Positions 50,718 through 62,408 of a DNA stretch of 64,000 bases are shown here, piece after piece. The position numbers and the translations under genes were made by a program. Each line of letters starts with the position of its first letter. The first letter of the stretch is position 1. This DNA comes from Trema orientale (taxonomy: Eukaryota > Streptophyta > Magnoliopsida > Rosales > Cannabaceae), in NCBI GenBank assembly GCA_002914845.1, contig JXTC01000050.1, positions 653,064-717,063 of the forward strand. The letters are read 5' to 3'. Under the pieces are notes generated by a model. The model was not told where the DNA came from, searched no databases, and saw only the letters and a list, made by a program, of their open reading frames with translations.

Positions 50718-51105
50718 ATAGATTTTTTGCCGGTACACTCGGATTATGTTTTTATAATGGCACATTGGGATTATGGTTTTCCAATTTTTTTAGGGAAAAA
50801 GAGTTGGGAAGAGGCTTTCCAACAATACATTCTGAAGAACACAATGTGGAGTTTCTTCTAATCAACAAGAACTACGAATTCAAAGCAAAAGAAGCGAGGA
50901 TATGTGCAACTCTATCTATTTCTATCTCTTAAACAAAATTGCATAAGACATTTCCTAATAAACGGAGATTGACAAATATTCTGAAATCACATGATTGTCA
51001 ACTGAAAATGAATCTTTGGAATGAATTGTTGAAATCACATTCTAAGCATCACTTTCAACTTAAGTCACTTCAAGATTATATTAAAAGGCAAAACTGGTTA
51101 GCTTT

Positions 51106-51111
51106 TTTATA
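51106..51111 (-). promoter_or_regulatory. Conserved AP-type TATA box upstream of the exon-1 relic
   Basis: The minus-strand context GTTATAAAAAAGCTAACC is almost identical to the AP2 core promoter. It is now separated from the relic ATG by about 590 bp, because a short transposon lies between. Confidence 0.5.
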
Positions 51112-52239
51112 ACAAAATTAGTGACACAGACATCATCATTTTAACCAACCAAGTAAAAAAAAACGAAAACAATTTTCTGAGCTCAAATCTTGATTTGGAC
51201 AAAATCTATTTCATTGATCGAGAGATTAGACAAATAGGTGTTAGAGGCGCGTTTCAACATTATGTGACTAGGGAACTCTTGACATTTCATAATGGGTCAT
51301 GAATATCGAATTCCAAAGTCATCATTTCTTCAAATTCCTCCGTACTATATAATAATCGTATATTACAAATGCTGCCATCGAACTTAATAAAATAAAAGAG
51401 AGTCCTATTTTCAGTCGTGAGGCCATTGGGAGAAAGAAATAAACCAAACCAACTAACTACTGAAGATTCCACGTCAAACCACGAGGGAATGTAATATTAT
51501 TGCAAGTAGCTAGTGCAATTAAGCCAAACAATTAGTAGGAGATAATATTAAATATTGTAAAATGGGAAAGGGAAATAATTACTATCAACCGTGGTCAACC
51601 TTCACTAATGGTTGATAAGGATTTCAACTATTATAGAAAACTTTTAAAATCACTTACGTTTACAGCTGTCTCATTATTTAACACATGGAACATCAAATGT
51701 ACCCGTTTTTACAGCAATCTCATTGTTTAACATGTGAAACATCAAACAATAAGTGTGACAAAAAATGCATTTAGTAACCCCCTGTAAGTTTTATAAGTTT
51801 AAAGCTCTTATTGCATAGAAATCATAAACATAGGCCTTTTACTAAAAATGCTCTTCCAAAAATGTTATTTTCCAAAACAACCAAACCAACAACCATCCAT
51901 CCGTTACCGAGCCATTTATAGTACAATGACGAGTCTATTTTCTTAAAGTTGGGGCAAAAATTTGCTGTGCGCATTTGTGTTCATTCGAGCAAATGGACGG
52001 AATCCGTTTGGGGCTTGAGGCCCAGAGAGTCATTTCATTTTACAAAATAAGACCACGTTCTGTGCACAACTCAGCAAAATTCTAAGTCTATTATATTGAA
52101 ATAACAAAAGTAAGAGGGGAAAAAAAATAGAATCAAGAATCAAGTATTTAACTCCTTACAAGAAAAGAAAACAAAAGGCAATGAGTGCTGGTCCAAAATT
52201 CCTAGTTCAAAGCTCAAGGGATACTTGCTCATATGTCAC
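51112..52239. other. Intergenic between the AP array and eIF3b
   Basis: No gene was recognised. The right end (about 52030-52239) is presumably the eIF3b 3' UTR, since that gene reads leftward to a stop at 52240. Confidence 0.4.
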
Positions 52240-55200
52240 TTACTCCTGGCCATACTCGAAAGGAAGAACCTCTTCCGTGGTTTCCAACAACTCCTCTACT
52301 TCAACTTCTTTGGCTTCGTACTCTTCTTCTTCATCATCACTAGCTTCACCATCCCTTAGTTTCTGTCTCTCCAATCTCTCTTCTTCATGCAACCGCTTCC
52401 ACTCGCCTACCCATTTATCCCATTCTTCCTTCAACATCCTCCTCCTTTCCCGCTCCTGCTCACTTAGTAGCATTGACACGTCCTGATCCTCTGCCTCGTA
52501 TTTCTTGCTGTACTTCTTCAAGTTCTTAGCAATCTCTTCTTCTTTCTCTGGGCTCAGGAAGGATGGAGGCCTTGGGCGCCACAGAAACTGTAACAAGTAT
52601 ACATATGGAATAAAGTCTATTGAGTCCAGGGGAGAAATAAATCTCACTCAAGAGAAGAAATTCAAAAAATAAAGGGACTATTACAAAAATCCAGGCCCAA
52701 AGTACCAAAATTTGAAAAATCCTGGATGGACTGATTATTTTGAAAAATCCCGGTTTGATTTAGAAAAATATCACTTTTTAAAAGTATTATTAGAAAAATA
52801 ACATTTTTAAAAAATATTTAGAAAGATACTATTTTTCCCTTCAAAATTAGTATTTTTCAGTGATACTCAAGGTAACCAATTAGATTACTTAGAGTAACCA
52901 ATTCAGTTACTTGAAGTAACTGTTCAAGTTACCTCAAGTAACTCGACTAACTACTTTAAGTATCTCATCAATTAATAAAAAATAGTATTTTTCTAAATAT
53001 TTTTTATAATTAAATCCGAAATTTTTCAGAACACTTTTAAATTCCGGGATTTTTCAATTTTTTTGAAAAATTACCATAAAAAATCAAATTTCCTCAATAA
53101 TAAAGTACATCCAAATAAATATCTGGCAAGTTGCCGCTTTACTAAAATAACAAAGAAAACCGGATATTAATAATTTACTTCTGTCCTGTGCCTCTATTAT
53201 CAAAATTCTATAAGATTCTTCATCAGTAAAGGGGAGGCAAGTCCGAATAGAAATAAAAGCTTTACTAAAATAAAAGAAAAACTGGAAGGTAATGTTTACG
53301 TACATCTGTCTCCATTATGAGAATTCTATCAGATTCATCTAAAAGGGAAGCAAATTTATCAGAGGAAATTACCTGGAAGAAATGATCCTTCAATGTCCGA
53401 TAAAGCAGCTTCCCATTGAAGGACCAAATGTTGAAACCATTCTCCATCTCATGAACGGAAGTCACAGAAGTTGCAACATACCTAATTGTCACAAAAATGA
53501 AACTTATCAGAACCAAGATAGAAACTAAAGGTAAATTTGTTTTGTTTAACGAGTAAGAAACACATTTTAAAGCCAAGAAAACATATAAGCAGAGCATCAC
53601 CCATATGGGATTATGGATGAAAAATACAGACACACAAACAGTAATTACCTTCCTGTAGGATCCCATTCAATATCTGTTGCCATAAAATGCTCAGCAGTTG
53701 CCATGGTTTCTAGCTCATCCACATTATAAAATTCCAACTGCCCATTCATACCTTTCAATCCTGCTAGTATAATGAATCGACCGGCAGGTGACCAAAAAAG
53801 GGCATTTGCTTGCTTGCCTTTTAGAGTAGTAAGTTTAGAGACACGGCCTGTATTATTAGAACTCCGCATCGAGTAAAAACTAATGTCAGGCCTAGGGTTA
53901 TCACCATGGATAACCGCAAACCTGTGACCCTTTGGCTCCCAAGCAAAGGCAATAATCTTGTCAGTTTTGTTCTCAAGCTCGAACACCTCAATTGGGATGT
54001 CCCGCTCTTTTATACGGAAAAGCTCAAAGCCTGTGTAAGTTGATTTCTTAGTTTTTGTATAGCGATCAACCTTAACAGCAAGGTAATCCCCATTGGATTG
54101 CCAGTACATTTTGCAGTCACTAACATTAAATAAATTCTTCTGGCGAAGCTCATCTTTACTGGGAATCTGATAAAGACTCACCTGTGATTTGTAGGAGTAT
54201 ACAACTTAAAGTCCAATTCGAATTTATTTTTTAAATATGTATAAACCAATGATGCAAGTTCAGGTAAAACCTATACTCACCCTCGCAGGCTGGTTCCCAC
54301 CCCCCAGTTCAGGAACAAACAGTGCAAGAATTGGATCGGTAGGAGACCAACTGAAGTCCAAAACATTTTCAACCTTTATAGACTTCTTGTCAATAAGAGA
54401 AAAGGTTTCTGTTTCATAAACGGAGATAAGATTCTTGCCAAGCCTTGCAAAATACTTGTCATCTTTTCCACCACCCCATCTGGAAAAATATGTAATCATT
54501 AACATACAATATTTAAAACAGTCAACAGCCACTGTAATGGGGAAAAGAAAAATCCAGAAAGCTAATATCAGAAGAAGATAATATTACTTGAAAACAGGCC
54601 ACGATACCCCTGAAACACCTCCAGTTCCTGCAATTGCAAACTCATCCGTGGTTCCCTTAAAATCTCTCATCACTTTTCCAGTTCTTACATCAAAAATGTT
54701 GATCACAACCCTCTGCACGAGAAGGTCACATAAACAACGGCAGCAAGACTAACTTCCAGCAAAGTAATGAATGGCAAGAACTCACCTTTGGCTCATCAGG
54801 ACTGCTTGGTTCATGGCTGCTGTAGGTCACCAAATAATGCTCACCAGGGGAAAAATCAATCAGTCCAACCTGCAGTTTGTGAATTCAAATGCTAAGAACC
54901 ACTAAACAAGAATTAATGGGAAAAAAATAGAGACCAAAACCAACCTGGGGATGAGCATAACGCATTAGCCGATTAAAGGTTGAGGCACCACCCCAAACTG
55001 CAGCACCCTGTCTATGAATAGTTGCCAAATAAGTCCCCAGTGGGGACCACTGCACAAAGCTTTCCGTCCAGTACTGTAACAGGATAGAGATAAGAAGTCA
55101 TAACTGGAGGTCACAAAAAAACAAATGAATAATACATGGTGAAAACAGAAAACACAATGCTATCAACACAAATTCATTCTCCATCTCAAGTTTGCACAAA

Positions 55201-56643
55201 TACTAAGACAACAACCAGAGTTCTCTTCCTCACACACGCACCCACAGGTGTTCTTAAACAGGAAAAGAGAAAGACTGATTATAAAGCACACTCACAGCAC
55301 GCTTGTAAACAGGAACAGGCTTCAATTGTCTGGCATCATTCCATAATACTTCAGTATCTGTACCAGCACGGATCACATACTGATCTCTGGCCTTCTCATC
55401 AGTAAGCCATTGTTGAAGATTTTCCTGCAATAAATTCCAAGTATCACAAAAGACACTAGAACAATCAACAATCGCCAATTATAACTGAGATATTGGTATC
55501 ATTCACAGTTGTTCTGCTCAACTTGCCAAAATTCAGGAGTATGGAAAACAACATTACCCCAGGAGTATAAGGCTTGCTTTCAGGAGGAGCCCACTCATCT
55601 GGAACTTTCATGAATCTCTCAAAGTCGTCAAACAGATTGACAGCAAAAATATGTGCTCTATCCAACTTATACCCATTAGTTTTCAGGGCAAGCTCAGCTT
55701 CCTACAAAGGTGACCAAAAAAAGTGTCTTAAAAAAAAAACAATAATTAACCAAATTTAGAAGTCCATTATACAATTATGAATTACAAACAAAGAAGCTGT
55801 TCTCAGCCTAGCCATGAAAGCCAAAGGACCAGGATTTGTCACCACAAATGCAGACTTGCAAAAGTACAGGAGTCCATAGACTTAAAAAATTATGCATCGC
55901 AGGCAACATCAAAAATAGAACATTAAAATGCAATCTGGTGCAACTATGGTCCAAATAAAACTTATTTTCTTGCTTGAAAAGAAGCTCAGTTAAACTGTTA
56001 GCACAAATTAGCAAAAACCAACATATATACGTATATATATATACATATGTATAAAGGAAAACCAATAAAACACAACTTAAATATTGGTCCAGAAAAGGGA
56101 AAGAGTGAGTTCACCTGGGGAGTATTGAACTCAATAAAGCAATAACCTAAAGTTTTCTGGGTCTCAGAATCAACGGGCATCCAGAAGCCATCCTCCTTGA
56201 TTACACCAATCTGGCTATAGATTTTCCTAATTACACCCTCCAGCTTTTCAAACTTCTCCCGCGGCACCACTGGAATGTTATCCACAACTATAATGTTTCC
56301 AAACCCAGAATCGAACTCCAAATTGTCGTCTCGGTAAATATCCTCGTCGTCACTACAAAATCCAAATCAAAATCAAAATCAAACCCAAACCCAGTTACAC
56401 GGGTAGCAAGTACAAACCCCAGGATTTAATTTTCTATCAAAATCCATGCCCTATATATGTTTTTCCGGGAAACCAAGCAGCAGGGTTATATGGTATGGTG
56501 ATATATGATCTACAAGGTTACCTTGGAATGCCAAAGTCTTCGCCCGGGGGAAGACGGATTGAGTCGAGGTCGACTTGCGTGAGATCGATGCCCAAGCGAG
56601 CCGCCGTGCCCTCAATCTCCTTCGCCAGCATCACATCCGCCAT
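52240..56643 (-). CDS. TIF3B: Eukaryotic translation initiation factor 3 subunit B (eIF3b)
   Basis: Eleven exons: 56643-56522, 56352-56115, 55701-55558, 55424-55296, 55073-54945, 54869-54786, 54712-54588, 54479-54281, 54181-53649, 53481-53373 and 52587-52240. All have GT-AG borders and consistent phases, giving 719 aa, close to the plant norm (about 710-720). The protein is the scaffold of the eIF3 complex on the 40S subunit, in the cytosol. Exon 1 begins MADVMLAKEIEGTAARLGID. An RRM covers about residues 58-142 with NIIVVDNI (RNP2) and GYCFIEF (RNP1). A WD/beta-propeller region follows (YWTESFVQWSPLGTYLATI, DFSWSPTDPILALFVPE, IAFAWEPKGHRFAVIHGD, LFWSPAGRFIILAGL, DIEWDPTGRYVATSV). The C-terminal helix is highly charged (SEQERERRRMLKEEWDKW) and ends in an acidic tail. 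All exons are intact, so a functional housekeeping gene is expected. The intron between exons 10 and 11 hosts a repeat at 52675-53095. Confidence 0.96.
52675..53095. repeat. Short repeat with GTTAC/GTAAC core, in an eIF3b intron
   Basis: Closely matches 63025-63465 end to end. Both start near TCCAGGCCCAA, run through AAAAATATCA.TTTTTAAAA and end CCGGGATTTTTCAATTTTTTTGAAAAA, then ACCATAAAAAATCAAATTTCCTC. The core has inverted and direct GTTAC/GTAAC words (GGTAACCAATTAG, AGTTACTTGAAGTAACTG). It has no coding capacity. Confidence 0.8.
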
Positions 56644-57270
56644 GATTGTACTCTAAGCTTCGGCTATGCTTTGAGACCCTTTCTTCAGTAGAAAAGAGTG
56701 GGGTTTATGGAGACCGAGACAGCCAGGGCGGTGCTTCTCTAGAAAGAGAGAGTCCGAAGCTCAGTGAAGAAGATACGTGGACTAGAGATGCGTACCGATA
56801 GCAAGAAAGAGAGAGAGCGAGAGCGTGAGAGAAGAGGTTTTAGGGTTTCTCCAGGTAACAATGTACTCGATACGTGTATTTGCCAAATTGGGCCTTGGAC
56901 CGATGCTTTTCTTTTTTTTTTGGTCGTTGGGAAAAGTAGACAAGTACCCCTTTTTTAAGCTTATTTACATAAATACTCGCTTTTATCGATAAATTTACAT
57001 CAACTACCCGTTTTTGTGCCTTATATTTTACAATTACCTATTTTAATTTTATTTCAAAAATACCATTTTCAGGTACATATTTCATGCATACATCTATAAT
57101 ATTAATTTGGTTTTTGGACTCTTATACCTATTTTTCAAAAAATAATACCAAATTTACGACCTTTCAAAAATAATAAAAATTTGTACGATCTTTTTATGGC
57201 ATTTTTCTAAATACTTTGAAAGTTAGAAAATGCGGTAGTATTTTAGTAAATAAGTCATCTTTTTTTTTTT
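56644..57270. other. eIF3b upstream region
   Basis: 5' flank of eIF3b (promoter/5' UTR side) with GA-rich tracts (about 56800-56835), typical of plant 5' leader and core promoter regions. From about 56940 it is AT-rich and resembles the scaffold repeats (GGCATTTTTCTAAATACTTT near 57200). No clear TATA box was chosen. Confidence 0.4.
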
Positions 57271-57276
57271 TTATAG

Positions 57277-57722
57277 GAAACCACAAAGGTTTCTTGAAAA
57301 CCAATTTGGTTTAATTTGGTTTCTTATTAGCAGAATGTTCTGTAAGTAAATCACAGGACACAGGAAACCATAAAGGTTTCCTAGAAACCAGTTTGGTTTC
57401 CTTTAGCCGAAAGCCTTGTACGTAAGTAAATCACAGGAAAGCACAAAAGTTTCCTAAAAACTATTTTGATTTCCTTTAGTCGAATATCCTGTACGTAAGT
57501 AAATCACATGAAACCATGAACATTTCCGGGAAATCATTATGGTTTCCTTTTTGCAGAATGTTCTGTAGCTAAATAAATCACAAGAAACCATTGTGGTTTC
57601 CGAATATCTTGTACGTAAGTAAATCACAAGAAACCATCGTGGTTTCCTTTTAGCAGATTGCCCTATAGCTAAGTAAATCACAGGAAACCACAAAATTTTC
57701 CTAGAAACCATTGTATTTTCTT
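57277..57722. repeat. Palindromic tandem array (GGAAACCA...GGTTTCC units)
   Basis: Six anchor copies of GTAAGTAAATCACA or a variant begin near 57345, 57423, 57497, 57571, 57617 and 57671, at spacings of about 78, 74, 74, 46 and 54 bp. Each is followed by GAAACCA..GGTTTCC inverted words and, in most, by CTTTTAGCAGAATGTTCTGTA or the alternate CGAATATCTTGTACGTA. Two spacer variants (CAGAATGTTCTGTAG and CGAATATCCTGTACG) recur. Confidence 0.85.
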
Positions 57723-57834
57723 TTAACTAAATAGTTTAGTTTTCAGTTTTTATTAACTAAATAGTTATGATATTTGAAAAAATGAATTAANAATTAAAAA
57801 AAGAAAAAATGAAAAAAAGAATTAAAAACCGATA

Positions 57835-57912
57835 AATGAGGCAGGTGGGACTTGAACTTAGATGTTGATTATGGGGATAGAGAGCCCAACCACTCGACTA
57901 GCTTACAATTTG
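57835..57912 (-). other. tRNA-like fragment
   Basis: The minus strand carries TAGTCGAGTGGTTGGGC (A-box and D-arm like) and AAGTTCAAGTCCCACCTGCC (B-box and T-arm like) at tRNA spacing. The 5' side has no partner for the acceptor stem. It is likely a decayed tRNA or the head of a SINE, not a working tRNA gene. Confidence 0.4.
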
Positions 57913-58724
57913 ATTTATTTACTTTATTTTTTAATTAATAAAGCTTTCTTTAATGATAGACAAATTTACAACTTTACCACCGAGTCTTGGACTATATAAA
58001 ATAGAAATGTTTCTTCTTAGATTGTACGGAAAATTATTTGTTTTGGCTAGTTCGTATTTTTGGAATATTTTTTGCCAAAATCGTGCAACACGTCATTTTT
58101 CCTATTAATTTTTACCTATAGTTTCATATTTATAGTATAAATTTCTACTTATGGTATACATTTTGAATTATATACCGATTTTTTATGTAATTTTTATTAT
58201 ATAAAATACTTATTGTGTATACGTCTCCAAAAATCCAAGTATCCGTGAAATAAAAATAAAGTAAAAACATGTATCAATACGAATATGCTTAATAAATGGG
58301 TATCTATGTACGTTTCCCTTTTTCAGTTGTAATAGATTCATACCTATTTTATATCTTTTTTGGAAAAATGTATATCAGATGTATAAATTACATTTTATAC
58401 GTAACAAGTATATCCTAAAACGTTATACCAAATGAATAATATCAACTATAGATAGATGAAAAAGAGATTTGAATTTGAATTCAAATTTAGAAGCCCTCCA
58501 TACTGATTTGTTTCTATGTTTACTTTCTGAGGAGTTGGAATCGTTTCTACATCTTTGCTTTTTGATGAGTTAGAATTATTTCTATATTAACTTTGGAGTA
58601 TTTGTACTGAAAGGAGTAATAGAATACATGGTTCTAAAATAAAACCACCTGATGTTGTTGATAGTTAGACTAAAAGATATCTAGAGGAATTCAAAAGAGT
58701 GAATGCAAGTTTTTATAATAAAGT

Positions 58725-59245
58725 TGGCTCTTTGGAACCATGAAGGAGGGAAACCATTGGCCGCTTTCAAGATGAATATGGATACGGCCATCATGTTCAG
58801 ACACATTCAATGGGTTTCAGAGCTATAATTCGTAATGCAAAAGGCGGAGTCATGGTAACACTGGCCAAAAAAAAAAAAAAGGCTGGCACATTATTACCAA
58901 AGAATACAAAAGTGAAAACATTGGTAATTTCTCTCTTATGAGCCAGGGATGTTAGCTTAAATCTCCAATTTCTAGAGTCAAACATATTGATAGTATTTCA
59001 AGCTCTTAATAATAGTTCAATTTACTATTATGAGTTTGGTGACTAGCCGTTATATGTGTTTAGCTTATTTATTTATTTTTTATTTTATCTGGTGTCATAG
59101 TTAAGTATTTATTTCAGTGAAACTAATAAATTTGCACATAGTTTAGCTAGGTTCACTTTAGGAATAGAAAATGAGCTTATATTGTTAGAAGAATCTCATA
59201 TTCCAATTGAATATGTTATTATAAAATATTCTCTTAATTTATAAT
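58725..59245 (+). pseudogene. RNase H-like domain of a retrotransposon (decayed)
   Basis: In shifting frames the plus strand encodes AAFKMNMDTAI, then GFRAIIRNAKGGVMVTLA, and after a gap with stops NKFAHSLARFTLGIENEL. These match, in order, the three landmarks of plant RNase H-like/RVT_3 domains: FKLNVDGA, G.GAVIRN..GEV and ANK.AHSLA. Frameshifts, an A-run at 58867-58881 and multiple stops show that it is dead. It most likely comes from a LINE-type retrotransposon, though a captured host RNase H-like gene is possible. Confidence 0.65.
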
Positions 59246-59249
59246 AACA

Positions 59250-59575
59250 AATTCGTAGTGGTAATCGTTGTTATCCGGGGGCAGGAGGTCCCGGGTTCGA
59301 ACATGGGTGGCTCCTTCGGGAGTCTTAAATGTGAGGGTACCTACCTGCCAGCCCATGCCCAATCCTCCAACCCCGGGTGCCATTACCACTAGTAGCTCGG
59401 ATGAGGTTCAGGTGACTCACTCCACCGTCCGGTGGTGGCGACCTGGTCGAAAGAGTCTTGGGGAACATTCCTGAACGGGGTTGGAGCTCCTATGGTAACG
59501 CCCAGGGAGGGTTGCCATGGTGGTCGCCCCCTCCTTCCCTTTTAGTTATCAAAAAATAAAAAAGGGAAAAAAAAA
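59250..59575 (+). mobile_element. tRNA-related SINE
   Basis: A-box-like TAGTGGTAATC is at 59256-59266 and B-box GGTTCGAACAT at 59294-59304. A GC-rich body (about 59305-59540) then stands out sharply from its AT-rich surroundings and ends in an A-rich tail. An open frame of 68 codons in it has no family signature. Inserted just after the RNase H relic. Confidence 0.62.
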
Positions 59576-60543
59576 AGAAGAGTTAACCAAAACATGAGTA
59601 TGAAACTATTGCAATGAAAAACTGGGTATTGGTGACATATAAAGCCAAAAAGAAAAAACCAACCGGATACTGTGCCTAAATTTCACTAGAAATTAGCACA
59701 AAATTTCTGGTGGCGGTGCCAATGAGTCAAGCCCGATATAGAGTCTTGTTACAGACCCAAAAAAGCATAATAAAAATTTGAGGAAATTAGGCTTCATAAC
59801 AATTTGAGAGGGTAAGTTTTCATCCTTATGAGTTTTTTTTTTTTTTTTTCAATTTTTTTGTTTATAGAATTTTTTCAATAAAGTTTTAAATCTAACTACT
59901 GATTTTTCCCGAATTAGTTGAGATTTGCCTACTAACTGATTAAAGTTTGACTACTGGAATGGTTGACAGGTTTGACAGAGGTTGAGTTTTATTGACTAAC
60001 TGTTGACTAACTGGTTGAGGTTTAAAATTATAGGGGTATTTTTGGTAAAAAAAACTGTTATATTCTGAATATTATCTATTTATCTGCTATATGACAAAAA
60101 TTTAGTTTTATAACTACTATATATAAAAAGCACCTCTTAAAAATAAATTAACAGATTTATCCTTAACGAAACAAAAGTGAAGAAAAGATATTACACGTAA
60201 TAAAAATACTAACAAATGCAGAACTAAAAATAACCAGGAGAAAAATTTCAAAGCATCAAGAAATTACTCACAATCTACTTTCCTCAACAACAACAAAAAA
60301 AAAAAAAAAAAAAAAAAATTCGGGATATTTCTAGAGATAGCACTTTTTAATAAAGTATTAGTTTGCAATAGTTTTTTTTTTTTTCTAAACAAAAATAAAA
60401 TAAAATGACCAACCACCCAAAAGTGCCGCTCAGCTTAATCAGCTTAATTTCCTTAATAAAATGATGAGGCTGTTAGCAAAATGGCTACCGGCTACCCGTT
60501 GTTTCTAAAATGATGTAACAAACTGACTAGTATAATAGTAAAT

Positions 60544-61736
60544 GACCGTTTGGTACGGGATATCTTAATACATTCTTACGTTTGGTACCTTTTTAACACT
60601 CAGTAAAGCAATTTCCCAGGTATTCACATATCCTTACACATAGGTGATTTGAAATCCAACAAAATTGATGAATTTCATATCACCCCCTATTTGAAATCCA
60701 CCCTCACAAGATAAAACACGATATACTATTCCTCAAAGCTCCAAAACAGGTAGTTCCAACCACCGTAATACGTCTTCACCTTGTCTCCTCATCGTCATTT
60801 GTTGTCGCCACATCTCCTCGCCGTCCAACTGGTCGTTGCCGCTCGTCGTCGTGCCTCCTCGCCGTCGGGTTGATACTGTGATAACAATTTTGGTTGATGA
60901 ACTATAAATAGTTTTTCTAGTTTAGAAAGTGAATAACTGCTTTTTTACCACCATTTTGGTCAGAATTTTGTTTGTTTAATGCTTAAATGTAATAGTATCT
61001 CATAATTATTTACTGGAACTGAAGTAAATCCATCACTGTTATTGTTTAAAACATAAGTATGGAGGGTTCTGATTAATGTGTATACTACCTATGGTCCTAA
61101 GTTGACTTACTTTTATTTTGCTGATACATTCAAGATACCATTCTGCCTTAAGAAAATAAGCAGAAGGAAACAGAAATAATGAGAAACAAGATCATTGAAG
61201 AAGCTTAGGAATTAGTAAAGGCAGCCATCATCAACATGTAACCAATACACTAACTTTTTCTAAATAAGTTTTAATGTATTGTTTTGTATATTTACATGAT
61301 TAGTACTTGAAATATATGCGAAAAATGGTATTTATATATTGTATTTTATGTTTGATGTAAATAGCTTAATTTAAAAAATATATATTTTGTACTTATTTTG
61401 GATTTTATAAGTTCTTTGATTAAATTTATTTTATTTTTAGGATAATATACAATTTTTTTATTTTATAAGCAATTAAAGTTTATAATTTTTTGTAAATAAA
61501 TCTTGTAATTTATTATGTAGAACTATCAAATAATTATTATTTAAGGAATTTCTTATAAATATGAAAAATCAGTAGATTTCTATGCACAAACAAACACATT
61601 ATTAACATTTACCGGTAGCATAGACAAGATTACAGTGCATAACCAATCATAATTATTCAGGGTGCCAGGCAATCACATCACCCTCTACAGTATTTCCAGT
61701 AATATGAAAATTTAGATTACCCCATACTAAATAGTC
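60544..61736. mobile_element. hAT-like element, ~1.2 kb, no transposase
   Basis: The left end GACCGTTTGGTACGGGATATC and the complement of the right end, GACTATTTAGTATGGGGTAATC, form terminal inverted repeats. The complement also continues into TTTCATATTACTGGAAATAC. The interior has a GC-rich patch (60770-60870) with repeated CCTCGCCGTC. The remainder is AT-rich. No 8-bp duplication could be read. Confidence 0.55.
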
Positions 61737-62408
61737 CCTAAGTATAAAATATGATATAACCAATACAAAATATGATATACTTATTACTTAGTGGGGGAAA
61801 ATATATATATATACATATATAAACCAATAATTTTAGCCTTTTATCAAAAAAAAAAAAACTCATGCACTTTCACTAATGTCAAATATAATCTTATACTTGT
61901 GTTAATCTATCAAATTTCACCGAATTCATATGTATAGTCAAAATTAGAGTTAAAATTATTGAAAGTGAATACTTTTAATTTTGAAATTAGATAACAAAAT
62001 TCAAAAAAAAAAATTTGTACGTTTGAAAGCTGTTACTGTTAGATTCCTAAGAAATTATAAACATTTTTTCGGTCTAGATAGTTGCTTTCTCACTATTTAT
62101 GTGGAAAAGACGTTTTTGCAACAATTTTAAACTCAAATTTTAACTGTATATATGAACCCAGTGAGATTTGATAGAATAACACAAATAGAATTTATTTGAT
62201 CTTAGTGAAAAGACGTGAGTTTTCTGATAAAAGGCTAAAAATAGTGATTTTTTTTTTTTGATATTATCCGTTACTTAGTGCATAAATTAAAGTTAGTAAA
62301 TAAGTGAATATAACAAATATAAAATATATACTAAGCTATTTGGCTACAAAGAAGACCAAGAAAAAGAAAAGACAAACATTTGTCCTATATATCTTTGTAT
62401 TTGAAAAA

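Noticed and set aside
52181..52486. Ser-rich plus-strand frame over the eIF3b last exon
   Set aside because: It is the antisense of the Glu/Lys-rich eIF3b C-terminus. The serine richness is a complement artefact.
57277..57722. CRISPR-like appearance of the palindromic array
   Set aside because: The DNA is eukaryotic nuclear sequence. Repeats and linkers are both conserved and of irregular length, there are no unique spacers, and there are no cas genes.
57835..57912. Functional tRNA gene on the minus strand
   Set aside because: A- and B-box-like words are present, but the acceptor stem cannot form. Kept only as a low-confidence tRNA-like fragment.
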